64,000 bases of DNA, from positions 36,299 through 100,298 of the forward strand of contig JAFAYV010000082.1 of assembly GCA_019240115.1 (NCBI GenBank). The letters are read 5' to 3'. Shown piece by piece: positions 16,815 through 27,394 of this stretch. Each line of letters starts with the position of its first letter. Position 1 is the stretch's first letter. This DNA is from Solirubrobacterales bacterium. GTDB taxonomy: Bacteria > Actinomycetota > Thermoleophilia > Solirubrobacterales > Solirubrobacteraceae. Made by a program: the position numbers and the translations under genes. Below the pieces are notes generated by a model, which did no database searches, had not been told where the DNA came from, and was given only the letters and a program-made list of their open reading frames with translations.

Positions 16815-17612
16815 ATGGCGCTGCACGGCTACACGATTCCGCGCACGGGCGAGGGGCGCTCGAGCCTCGTCCCGTCCCCGCCCTGGCACTACGTCGGCAC
16901 GTTCCTCGTCGTCGACTACTGGGCGGCGCCCGAGGCCGCCGCCGCGCTGCTGCCCGAGGGCCTTGCGCCCCACCCCGATCCCGGGCGCTGCGCGGCGGTC
17001 GTCGCCGACTGGCAGGGGTGCTCGGAGACCGGCGGCGAGCTCCTGGACCCCGCGCGCTCGCAGTACCGCGAGTTCTACGTCGTCGTCGGCGCGCTGCTTG
17101 CAGGCGAGGAGGTCACCACCTGCGCGTTCTGCTGGGTCGATCAGGACGTCGCGCTCGTCCGCGGCTGGATCCAGGGATTTCCGAAGAAGCTCGGATCGGT
17201 GTGGCAGACGCGCGCCTTCGGCATGGACGCCACCGCCGACCCCGGGATCCGGCCCGGCGCGGCGTACGCCGGGACGTGCTCGGCGGGTGGTCGTCGCCTC
17301 GCCGAGATGACGGTGACCCTCGAGGCGCCCTCACCGCGCGGCTCGGCGCACACCGCGCCGCCGATCGTCAACGTCCGCCACTTCCCGCGGCTGGCCGCGG
17401 GCCGCCACGACGATCCGGCGGTCCACGAGATCGTGCGCGCCCGCAGCCGCGACCGGTCGGTCTCCGAGGTGTGGGAGGGCGCGGCGACGCTCGAGCTCTT
17501 CGGCGCGCCGAGCGAGGAGCTCGACGTCCTCGCCCCGGTGCGGGTCGGGCGCGGGTATCGCTTCAGCTTCGCCTACACGGTCGACGACCTGGAGACGGTG
17601 CGCGAGCTGTGA
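16815..17612 (+). CDS. Acetoacetate decarboxylase-like protein
   Basis: A 265-residue member of the acetoacetate decarboxylase fold. The GFPKKLGSV segment (about residues 119-127) holds the Lys that forms the Schiff base in ADC, and the preceding REFYVVVGAL stretch resembles its Glu-containing neighbour. Members decarboxylate or perform aldol/retro-aldol chemistry on beta-keto acids. In this operon it could serve the step usually done by 4-oxalocrotonate decarboxylase or aldolase, neither of which is seen. It is separated from the dioxygenase by 25 bases; its stop overlaps the ALDH GTG. Confidence 0.82.
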   Translation: MALHGYTIPRTGEGRSSLVPSPPWHYVGTFLVVDYWAAPEAAAALLPEGLAPHPDPGRCAAVVADWQGCSETGGELLDPARSQYREFYVVVGALLAGEEVTTCAFCWVDQDVALVRGWIQGFPKKLGSVWQTRAFGMDATADPGIRPGAAYAGTCSAGGRRLAEMTVTLEAPSPRGSAHTAPPIVNVRHFPRLAAGRHDDPAVHEIVRARSRDRSVSEVWEGAATLELFGAPSEELDVLAPVRVGRGYRFSFAYTVDDLETVREL

Positions 17613-19069
17613 GCGCCGATCGCGTCGAGATCGAGGGCGTCTCGGTCGCCACCGGGCACTACATCGGCGGCGAGCGGGTGGCGAGCGCCGACCGCTTCGC
17701 CGACCTCTCGCCGATCGACGAGCGCGTCATCGCCGAGGTCGCCCGGGGCGGCGAGGACGAGGCCGACCGGGCGGTGCGCGCCGCGCGCGCCGCCTTCCCG
17801 GGCTGGGCGGCGCTCGGTCCCGCCGGGCGCGCGCCCTACCTGCGCCGGCTGGCCGAGCTGGTCGACGCGCGGGTCGCGGATCTCGCCGCCGTCGAGTGCC
17901 GCGACATGGCGATGCTGCTGCGCTCGCTGCGCGCGCGGGTGATCAACCGCGCGGCGCGCAACTTCCGCGCCTACGCCGACCTGGCGCTCGCCCACGAGGA
18001 GCGCGACTGGCGCTCGAACGGCACCTGGAACCGGGTGCAGCGGATGCCGGCGGGCCCGGCGGTGATCATCACGCCCTGGAACGCGCCGTTCATGCTCTCG
18101 ACGTGGAAGACCGCGCCCGCGCTCGCCGCGGGCTGCCCGGTCGTCCTCAAGCCGGCCGAGTGGTCCCCGCTCTCCTGCTCGCTGCTCGCCGATCTCGCGG
18201 ACGCCGCGGGGTTCCCGCCCGGCGTGTTCAACGTCGTGCAGGGCATCGGCACCGAGGTGGGCGCCGCGCTGGTGCGCCACCCGCTCGTGCGGCGCGTCGC
18301 GCTGACCGGCTCGGTGCGCGCGGCGCGGGCGATCGGCGAGGCGGCCGCGCGCAACCTCGTCCCCTTCACCGCCGAGCTCGGCGGCAAGAACCCGCTCGTC
18401 GTGTTCGCCGACGCCGACCTGGAGGCGGCCGCGCGCACGGCCGCCGGGCAGTACGACGACGCCGGGCAGGTGTGCCTCGCGGGGACCCGGCTGCTCGTGC
18501 AGGACGCCGTCGCCGACGAGTTCCTCGAGCGCTTCCATGGCGCCGTCGACGAGCACGTGCTCGGCGACCCCCGCGACGACGCGACGACGATCTCGCCGCT
18601 CATCCACCCGGTTCATCGCGACCGGGTGCAGGCCTACGTGGAGCGCGCCCGCGCGTCCGGCGACGCGATCCTGCGCGGCGGGCGGCGCGCGGCGCGCGGC
18701 GGGCTGTTCTATGAGCCGACGCTGATCGCTCCTCGGTCCAGCGACTCGGAGATCGCGCGCGACGAGGTCTTCGGCCCGGTGCTCTGCCTGCAGACCTTCG
18801 GCGACGAGGCCGAAGCGGTCGCGCGGGCCAACGACACCGACTACGGGCTCTCGGGCATCGTCTACACCGGCTCGATGGGACGCGCCGAGCGCGTCGGGCG
18901 CGCCATCCGGGCCGGCACCGTCTGGGTCAACACGTTCCTCGTCCGCGACCTCACCGCGCCGTTCGGCGGGATCGGCCAGTCGGGCATCGGACGCGAGGGC
19001 GGGGACTACGCGCTCGACTTCTACTCGGACCTGAAGACCCTGCAGGTCCTCGAGGGCTCGGTCGGCTGA
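17609..19069 (+). CDS. Aldehyde dehydrogenase (hydroxymuconic semialdehyde DH-like)
   Basis: A 486-residue NAD(P)-dependent aldehyde dehydrogenase. Catalytic features: ITPWNAPFML (oxyanion Asn, about residue 154), the TGSVRAARAI cofactor loop, FTAELGGKNPLVVF (general-base Glu) and GQVCLAGTRLL (nucleophile Cys). The subfamily is that of 2-hydroxymuconic and 5-carboxymethyl-2-hydroxymuconic semialdehyde dehydrogenases, matching the extradiol dioxygenase in the operon. GTG start inside the decarboxylase stop (GTGA). End of the catabolic operon. Confidence 0.9.
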   Translation: MSADRVEIEGVSVATGHYIGGERVASADRFADLSPIDERVIAEVARGGEDEADRAVRAARAAFPGWAALGPAGRAPYLRRLAELVDARVADLAAVECRDMAMLLRSLRARVINRAARNFRAYADLALAHEERDWRSNGTWNRVQRMPAGPAVIITPWNAPFMLSTWKTAPALAAGCPVVLKPAEWSPLSCSLLADLADAAGFPPGVFNVVQGIGTEVGAALVRHPLVRRVALTGSVRAARAIGEAAARNLVPFTAELGGKNPLVVFADADLEAAARTAAGQYDDAGQVCLAGTRLLVQDAVADEFLERFHGAVDEHVLGDPRDDATTISPLIHPVHRDRVQAYVERARASGDAILRGGRRAARGGLFYEPTLIAPRSSDSEIARDEVFGPVLCLQTFGDEAEAVARANDTDYGLSGIVYTGSMGRAERVGRAIRAGTVWVNTFLVRDLTAPFGGIGQSGIGREGGDYALDFYSDLKTLQVLEGSVG

Positions 19070-19073
19070 CGCC

Positions 19074-19535
19074 GTGAGCGCGGTCCGACGAGAGGCGATC
19101 GCCGACCGGCTGCTCGTCGTCGCGGCGGTGCTCCTGTTCGGCTCGCTGTTTCTCACCTGGAGCCATCAGCTGTCGGCGGCGGTTCTCGCTCGCTACGGCC
19201 ACGGCCCCGCCCTCGCCGGGGTTCCGCGCAGCCCCGACGCCTGGCAGGTCTACTCGGCCGCCGACGTGCTGCTCGCGCTGCTCGCCGCCGGGATGCTCGC
19301 GGGGGCGCTGTGGGGGGCGCGGACGCCGCGCCTCGTCCTCGCCGGCGCGTTGCTCGTCGCGGTCGCGTTCGTCGTGCACGCGCTCGGGACGCCGCCGACG
19401 AACGGGGCGACGCTGTTCGCGCCGCCGGCGCCGGTCCGCGACGCCCCGACGGCCGGGGTGGGGGAGGCGGTCGCGCTCGCTGCTTGCCTGCTCGGCCTCG
19501 GCGGGCTGCTGCTGTCCGTGACCGTCGAGCGCTGA
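19074..19535 (+). CDS. Integral membrane protein, unknown function
   Basis: A 153-residue protein with four hydrophobic helices (about residues 12-30, 60-80, 86-104 and 130-148), and a loop of about 35 residues between the first two. No recognised domain. The GTG is four bases after the aldehyde dehydrogenase stop, so read-through transcription from the catabolic operon is likely, though a functional link is not shown. Confidence 0.72.
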   Translation: MSAVRREAIADRLLVVAAVLLFGSLFLTWSHQLSAAVLARYGHGPALAGVPRSPDAWQVYSAADVLLALLAAGMLAGALWGARTPRLVLAGALLVAVAFVVHALGTPPTNGATLFAPPAPVRDAPTAGVGEAVALAACLLGLGGLLLSVTVER

Positions 19536-19574
19536 GAGCGGCGTCGGAACCCCGGCGCGACCGGTCGCCGGACC

Positions 19575-19580
19575 TAGTAT
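19575..19580 (+). promoter_or_regulatory. Predicted -10 box (TAGTAT) of leaderless uvrC
   Basis: TAGTAT ends eight bases before the uvrC ATG at 19589. A transcript starting about seven bases downstream would have no room for a ribosome site. Confidence 0.55.
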
Positions 19581-19588
19581 CGACGGGG

Positions 19589-21475
19589 ATGTCCGTGTAC
19601 CCGGCCGATCGCCGCCGCGAGCTCCCCGACGAGCCCGGCGTCTACCTGTTCCGCGATTCGCGCGGCCGGGTGATCTACGTCGGCAAGGCGAAGTCGATCC
19701 GCAAGCGGGTCGCCTCGCATTTCTCCAATCCGAGCACCCGGGCGGGCCGCGAGATCCTCGAGATGATCGACCAGATCGAGGCGCTCGTCGTCCACACCGA
19801 GTCAGAGGCGCTGCTCGTCGAGCAGAACTTCATCAAGCAGTACAAGCCGCGGCTGAACATCCGGCTGCGCGACGACAAGTCCTATCCGTACATCGCGATC
19901 TCGCTCGACGAGGACTTCCCCCGGGTCTACTTCACCCGCGAGCGTCATCGCCGCGACCGCGCCTACTTCGGCCCCTACAGCAACGCCAAGCGGGTGCGCT
20001 CGACGCTCGAGGTCCTCGGCAAGGTGTTCATGTTCCGCTCCTGCGATGGGCCCGAGCCGGGCCGGCGCAGCGGCTCGCCGTGCCTGGACTACTACATCAA
20101 GCGCTGCGAGGCGCCGTGCGTCGGCTACGTGAGCCGGGAGCGGTACCGGGAGGCGATCGACGGCGTGATCGCCTTCCTGTCGGGTCGCTACCGCGAGATC
20201 GAGTCCAAGCTCGAGTACGAGATGAGGATCGCCTCCGTCGAGCAGCGCTTCGAGGACGCGGCCCGCGAGCGCAACCGGCTGCGGGCGATCCGCTCGCTGC
20301 TCGAGCGCCAGCGCGTCTCGCACGAGGGCGGCGGCTCGTTCGATGCGATCGCGGTCGCCGTCGGCGACGGCGAGGCCAACGCCCAGGTCTTCCAGGTCCG
20401 CGACGGGGTGCTCTCCGATCGCCAGAGCTTCTACCTCGACAACGCCGCCGACGCCGAGATCGCCGACGTCGCCCAGGCGTTCGTGCTGCAGTACTACGCG
20501 AGCGCGATGTCGGTCCCGGGCCTGCTCGTCGTCCAGCGGGCGCTCGCGGATGCTTCGGAGGTGCCCGCGCTCGCCGAGGCGCTGAGCGCGCGGCGGGGCG
20601 GCCAGGTCGAGATCCGCGTCGCCGAGCGGGGCGACAAGCGTCGCATCCTCGAGCTCGCGCAGCGCAACGCCGAGCTGGCCATCGACCAGGAGAAGCTGCG
20701 CTCCGAGCGCCGCCGTCAGCAGCGCGTGGAGGCGCTCGACGGCCTCCAGCAGGCGCTCGGACTCGACGCGATCCCGCTGCGGATCGAGTGCTTCGACATC
20801 TCGACGCTGATGGGGACCAACACCGTCGCCTCGATGGTCGTCTTTGAGGGCGGAGCCCCGAAGCGGTCGGACTATCGGCGCTTCAAGGTGTTCACCGTCG
20901 GTGACCAGAGCGACGGCGACTACGGACCCGACGACTTCGCCGCGATGGAGGAGGTGCTCGGCCGGCGCTGGCGCCGGTGGGAGAGCCAGCGCGACGTCTC
21001 CCCCCACGACAAGGACTACGATCCGAGCTTCGCGACGCTGCCCAACGTCGTCGTGATCGACGGCGGCAAGGGCCAGCTGTCCGCCGGCCTGCGCGCGCTG
21101 CGGGGCTTTCGCGAGCGTGGGGTGACGGTCATCTCGCTGGCCAAGCGGATCGAGGAGGTGTTCGTCCCGGGGCGCGAGGCGCCGCTCGTGCTCGCCCACG
21201 ACACCCCGGAGCTGCAGCTGCTGCAGCGCGTGCGCGACGAGGCCCACCGGTTCGCGATCACCCACCACCGCAGCCGCCGCGACCGCGCGATGACCGCCTC
21301 GGTGCTCGACGAGCTGCCGGGCGTCGGCCCGGCCCGCAAGCGCGCGCTGCTCGCCCACTTCGGATCCCCCGACGCGATCCTCGCCGCCAGCCGCGAGGAG
21401 CTCGCGGCGGTGCCGGGGGTGCCCGGCAAGCTCGCCCGCGACATGTATCGCGAGCTGCACAAGTCCGGGGTGTGA
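19589..21475 (+). CDS. uvrC: UvrABC excinuclease subunit C
   Basis: A 628-residue nucleotide-excision-repair nuclease. Domains in order: GIY-YIG nuclease (GVYLFRDSRGRVIYVGKAKSI, about residues 15-35), Cys-containing region, UvrB-binding UVR motif (about 200-235, VEQRFEDAARERNRL), the RNase H-like 5' nuclease with ECFDISTLMGTNTVASMVVF and VVIDGGKGQL, and the C-terminal helix-hairpin-helix pair (LDELPGVGPARKRALLAHF and AAVPGVPGKLA). It cuts both sides of a UvrB-marked lesion. The start follows a -10 box directly. One base separates its stop from the convergent glycosidase gene. Confidence 0.97.
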   Translation: MSVYPADRRRELPDEPGVYLFRDSRGRVIYVGKAKSIRKRVASHFSNPSTRAGREILEMIDQIEALVVHTESEALLVEQNFIKQYKPRLNIRLRDDKSYPYIAISLDEDFPRVYFTRERHRRDRAYFGPYSNAKRVRSTLEVLGKVFMFRSCDGPEPGRRSGSPCLDYYIKRCEAPCVGYVSRERYREAIDGVIAFLSGRYREIESKLEYEMRIASVEQRFEDAARERNRLRAIRSLLERQRVSHEGGGSFDAIAVAVGDGEANAQVFQVRDGVLSDRQSFYLDNAADAEIADVAQAFVLQYYASAMSVPGLLVVQRALADASEVPALAEALSARRGGQVEIRVAERGDKRRILELAQRNAELAIDQEKLRSERRRQQRVEALDGLQQALGLDAIPLRIECFDISTLMGTNTVASMVVFEGGAPKRSDYRRFKVFTVGDQSDGDYGPDDFAAMEEVLGRRWRRWESQRDVSPHDKDYDPSFATLPNVVVIDGGKGQLSAGLRALRGFRERGVTVISLAKRIEEVFVPGREAPLVLAHDTPELQLLQRVRDEAHRFAITHHRSRRDRAMTASVLDELPGVGPARKRALLAHFGSPDAILAASREELAAVPGVPGKLARDMYRELHKSGV

Positions 21476-21476
21476 C

Positions 21477-23012
21477 TCACCCGTGAGCGATCAGGCCGGT
21501 GCCGCCCTGGTCGCCCGAGATCGTCAGCAGGGTGGCGCTGCCGGGCGCCACCGGAACCGAGTAGACGCCGCCCGCGGGGCTGACCGGGGTGGCGGCGGGC
21601 GCCGCCGGGAGCTCGCCGGTGGCCGTCTGCACGCCGAACGTCTGACCGCCGATCGCCACCCCGCTCGTCGCGTCGAGGCTGGGCGCGGTCAGTGTCTCGA
21701 GCGAGCCCGCGGCGGTGGCCCCGGGGACGGTGAGCGCGACGTCGTGCTCGGCGGTGGCGTCCTGGTTGATCGCGACGACGCGCACGGTGTCGTCGACGCC
21801 CGCGGTCGCCCACACCTTCAGCGGGCCGGCGGGCGCGCTGACCGGCAGCAGGCGGGCGCCGGGCGGGAACGCCTGGGCGAACATCAGCAGGCCGTAGTAC
21901 TCGGGATGGACGAACGCCTGCCAGGCCGGCCCGGCGCGCGAGGTCGAGAACAGCTCGTAGTGGGAGCCCGGCAGCATGTGGAAGTTGACCCCCTGGACGC
22001 CCTGCCGGGCGAAGTTGAACATCGTGTCCAGTGCCCACAGGGCCGAGGCGAAGGTGTCGCTGACGCCCGCCTTGCCCTCGCAGGAGGCGGAGTTCATCTC
22101 GTCGATGCGCAGCGGAAGGTGATGGGCGGCCGCGGCTTGGACGAATCCGCCCAGGGGCGCGGCCAGGCCCGCCGAGGCGCTGTCGGCGAGCAGGTTGGGG
22201 ATCGACGGGAAGGCCGGGTCGCTCGGGTCGGTCGTGCACGCGCGCAGCGGATAGCGGTGGTAGGTGGCGAGCGTGACCCGGCGCTCGGCGCCCAGGAAGC
22301 CCCCCAGGCCGCTCATCCAGTTCGGCCCCGAGAGGCCCGGGCCGGCGAGCGGCAGGTTGGGCAGGGCGGCGGCCCACTGCGTGAACTGCCGCGTGTACGC
22401 GCGCAGGTCGTAGTGAGGGCCGCGGCGGCGGTACACGCGGCCACGCAGGTCGCGATACCACGGGAACACCGGGTAGAGGTCGGGCTCGTTGCCGATCTCG
22501 AGCGCGTCGATGTAGCGGCTGCCGATGTTCTTGGCGAACACGCGGCCCTCGGTGGCGGCGATCGCCGGACTGCCGGCGGCGAGGTTGACCCCGAGGATGA
22601 GCTTGGCGTTCAGATCCGCGGCGAGCGCTCGGGTCGTGCGCAGCCACCCGGGCGTGAGCCGGTAGTCGATCCCGCCGGGCGGGATGACGCCGGGGATCGG
22701 CCACCAGCTGTCGTCGCTGCTGTTGCCCCCGATCCGGATGATCGGCGACTGGCCGGGGACCAGACCGCGCAGCAGCGACAGCAGCACGGGATCGATCGCA
22801 CGGGGGTCGCGGCCGGTGTACTCGTGCAGCGCCCGGTACTCGAACGAGACGCCGACGAACCCCGACGGCATCGCCGGGCCGGTGGGCGAGGTCGAGACGC
22901 TCGCGGGCACCACGTCGGCGGCGGCGGGCGCCGTCCGCAGGCCGAGCGCCGACACGAGTCCGAGCGCCGCGACCACGGCCAGGCATGCGCGGCGACCGAG
23001 CACGGCGGGCAT
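21477..23012 (-). CDS. Secreted GH79-like glycoside hydrolase
   Basis: A 511-residue exported protein: an Ala-rich signal peptide (about residues 1-32, RRACLAVVAALGLVSAL, cleavage near PAAA-DV), a TIM-barrel catalytic domain and a C-terminal beta-sandwich. RIGGNSSDD near the start of the barrel, IGNEPDL (acid/base Glu) and RIDEMNSAS (nucleophile Glu) match GH79 beta-glucuronidase/heparanase-like enzymes. The likely target is a uronic-acid polysaccharide or glycoside outside the cell. It sits between uvrC and rapZ, where many actinobacteria have no such gene. Confidence 0.8.
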   Translation of the reverse strand: MPAVLGRRACLAVVAALGLVSALGLRTAPAAADVVPASVSTSPTGPAMPSGFVGVSFEYRALHEYTGRDPRAIDPVLLSLLRGLVPGQSPIIRIGGNSSDDSWWPIPGVIPPGGIDYRLTPGWLRTTRALAADLNAKLILGVNLAAGSPAIAATEGRVFAKNIGSRYIDALEIGNEPDLYPVFPWYRDLRGRVYRRRGPHYDLRAYTRQFTQWAAALPNLPLAGPGLSGPNWMSGLGGFLGAERRVTLATYHRYPLRACTTDPSDPAFPSIPNLLADSASAGLAAPLGGFVQAAAAHHLPLRIDEMNSASCEGKAGVSDTFASALWALDTMFNFARQGVQGVNFHMLPGSHYELFSTSRAGPAWQAFVHPEYYGLLMFAQAFPPGARLLPVSAPAGPLKVWATAGVDDTVRVVAINQDATAEHDVALTVPGATAAGSLETLTAPSLDATSGVAIGGQTFGVQTATGELPAAPAATPVSPAGGVYSVPVAPGSATLLTISGDQGGTGLIAHG

Positions 23013-23065
23013 GGTGGCATACCGCGGTGCGATCGTCGCGCTCGTCCGCGTGCGGCGTCAAGCTT

Positions 23066-23956
23066 ATGAGCACGATGGAGGCCTCCGCGCTCACCGATCT
23101 GGTGGTGATCACCGGCTTCTCGGGAGCGGGGAAGTCGACCGCGATGGCGGTGTTCGAGGACGAGGGCTACTTCTGCGTCGACAACCTGCCCCCGGAGATG
23201 ATCCAGTCGCTCGTCGAGCTATTCATGCACTCGGGCTCGAAGGTCGCGCGCGCGGCGGTCGTCTCCGACGCGCGCGGGGGCAGCTACTTCGAGGGGCTGG
23301 CGGCGATGCTCGACGGGCTCCCGGGCTCGACCGTGCACCCCCGGATCCTGTTCCTCGAGGCGTCCGAGGAGGCCCTGCTGACCCGCTACAAGGAGACCCG
23401 CCGCCGCCACCCGCTGGCTCCCAGCGGCAGCGTCGCCGAGGGCATCCTCGCCGAGCGCGCGCTCCTGGCCCCGCTGCGCGCCCGCGCCGGGGTCGTGATC
23501 GACACGACCGGGATGACCGCGGCGACGCTGCGGCGACGCCTGACCGACGGGCTGTTGGCGAGCAGGACGCCGGGGCGCCTGGCGCTCACCTTCCAGAGCT
23601 TCGGGTTCAAGTACGGGCCCAGCCGCGATGCCGACCTCATGTTCGACGTGCGCTTCCTGCCCAACCCGCACTACGACCCGACCCTGCGCCCCTTGACCGG
23701 TCGCGATCCGCGGGTGGTGGCCTTCATCGACCAGGGCGGCGACCTCGAGGCCTTCTACGAGCGGCTGCACCCGCTGCTCGACTATCTGCTGCCCCAGTAT
23801 CTGACCGAGGGCAAGGCGCATCTCGTCGTCGGGGTGGGCTGCACGGGCGGGCGCCATCGCTCGGTCGCGATCGCCGAGCACCTGGCGCAGCGTTACGTCG
23901 AGGAGCCCGGCTACCTGGTCGAGGTCGTCCATCGCGACGTCGACGAGCCGGCGTGA
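23066..23956 (+). CDS. rapZ: RapZ-family nucleotide-binding protein (YvcJ)
   Basis: A 296-residue P-loop protein of the RapZ/YvcJ family. Walker A GFSGAGKST is at about residue 19, followed by FEDEGYFCVDNLPP, FQSFGFKYGPSRDADLMFDVRF-like central motifs (seen in separate pieces: SFGFKYG and DVRFLPNPHY) and the C-terminal GCTGGRHRSV loop. Known homologues bind nucleotides and, in E. coli, an sRNA; the actinobacterial role is less clear. ATG 23066 is chosen; ATG 23075 is also possible. The stop overlaps the GTG of a VOC gene. In many Gram-positives yvcK and whiA follow here, but they are missing. Confidence 0.93.
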   Translation: MSTMEASALTDLVVITGFSGAGKSTAMAVFEDEGYFCVDNLPPEMIQSLVELFMHSGSKVARAAVVSDARGGSYFEGLAAMLDGLPGSTVHPRILFLEASEEALLTRYKETRRRHPLAPSGSVAEGILAERALLAPLRARAGVVIDTTGMTAATLRRRLTDGLLASRTPGRLALTFQSFGFKYGPSRDADLMFDVRFLPNPHYDPTLRPLTGRDPRVVAFIDQGGDLEAFYERLHPLLDYLLPQYLTEGKAHLVVGVGCTGGRHRSVAIAEHLAQRYVEEPGYLVEVVHRDVDEPA

Positions 23957-24315
23957 TCGATCACGTCGGGTTCGAGGTCGCCGATCTTGACCGCAGCCGG
24001 CGGTTCTACGACGCGGTGTTCTTCGCGCTCGGCGCCCGGCGGATGTTCGAGTCAGAGCACGCGACCGCGTATGGCATCAACGGGCCGACGATCTGGTTCA
24101 CGGTGCGCGGGCGGCCTCCGGGACCGGGGTACGGGCATCTCGCGCTGAGCGCCGCGGGCACGGCCGCGGTCGACGCGGCGCATGCCGCGGGGCTCGCGCA
24201 CGGGGGCGCCGACGACGGCGCGCCGGGGATGCGGCCCCGCTACGGGCGTCGGTACTACGCCGGGTATCTGCGCGATCCCGACGGACTGCGACTGGAGGTC
24301 GTCTCCCACCGCTAG
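23953..24315 (+). CDS. VOC-family (glyoxalase-like) protein
   Basis: A 120-residue single-module VOC protein. It begins IDHVGFEVADLDRSRRFYD (first metal His), continues with a GHLALSAAG segment (second His) and ends RDPDGLRLEVVSH (C-terminal Glu). The fold covers glyoxalases, small dioxygenases and antibiotic-binding proteins; substrate unknown. GTG start overlaps the rapZ stop (GTGA), so it is co-translated with rapZ, in the position where yvcK is commonly found. Confidence 0.82.
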   Translation: MIDHVGFEVADLDRSRRFYDAVFFALGARRMFESEHATAYGINGPTIWFTVRGRPPGPGYGHLALSAAGTAAVDAAHAAGLAHGGADDGAPGMRPRYGRRYYAGYLRDPDGLRLEVVSHR

Positions 24316-24346
24316 CGGCCGCCCCCGCAGCTACGAGCACTGGTGA

Positions 24347-26600
<2,254 letters not shown>

Positions 26601-26604
<4 letters not shown>

Positions 26605-27359
26605 GTCGCGTGCCGCTGATCGCGGGCAACTGGAAGATGCACAAGACGATCGCCGAGGCCGAGGCGCTCATCCAGGCGCTGCTGCCGCGCGTCTCCGCGG
26701 CCGACGGCGTCGACGTGGCCATCTGCCCGCCGTTCACCACGCTGCAGGCGATGGTCGACTCCGCGCGCGGCTCGCGGGTCGCGGTGTGGGCCCAGAACAT
26801 GCACCAGGCACAGGAGGGCGCCTTCACCGGCGAGGTCTCCGCGCCGATGCTCTCAGAGCTCGACGTCGCCGGGGTGCTGCTCGGGCACTCCGAGCGTCGC
26901 GAGCTGTTCGGCGAGACCGATCGGGCGCTCGCCCAGAAGGTTCCCGCCGCCTTCGCCGCCGGACTGCTGCCGGTCCTGTGCGTCGGCGAGACCGAGGATG
27001 AGCGCGAGCGCGGCGACACCGAGCGCAAGCTCCGCCACCAGGTCCAGGAGGACCTCGCGCGGATCGACCCCGGCCAGCTCGGCGACGTCGTGATCGCCTA
27101 CGAGCCGATCTGGGCGATCGGGACCGGGCAGACCGCGACCGTCGAGCAGGCCCAGGAGGCGATCGCCTTCGTGCGCGCGCTCGTCGCCGACCGCTCGCCG
27201 CAGGCCGCCGAGCGGACTCGGATCCTCTACGGCGGAAGCGTCAAGCCCGACAGCGCGGCCGAGCTGCTCGGCATGCCCGACATCGACGGCGCGCTCGTCG
27301 GCGGCGCGAGCCTCGATGCCGAGGCGATGGCGGCGATCGTCGCGGCCGCCATCCCGTGA
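26601..27359 (+). CDS. tpiA: Triosephosphate isomerase
   Basis: A 252-residue TIM barrel. GNWKMHK gives the N-terminal substrate Lys, GHSERRELFGE the electrophilic His, and YEPIWAIGTGQTAT the catalytic Glu and mobile loop; YGGSVKPDSA and DGALVGGASL bind phosphate. The ATG overlaps the pgk stop. The last codons and stop are part of a 19-bp repeat whose second copy supplies the gpmI start. Confidence 0.97.
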
Positions 27360-27394
27360 CCGAGCCGCCGACGACCCCGTGACCGAGCCGCCGA
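27353..27394 (+). repeat. 19-bp direct repeat at the tpiA stop / gpmI start
   Basis: CCCGTGACCGAGCCGCCGA occurs at 27353-27371 and 27376-27394. Copy 1 contains the tpiA TGA in GTGA form; copy 2 contains the gpmI GTG. Reading from the first GTG gives only eight codons before a TGA, so the real gpmI start is in copy 2. Confidence 0.88.
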
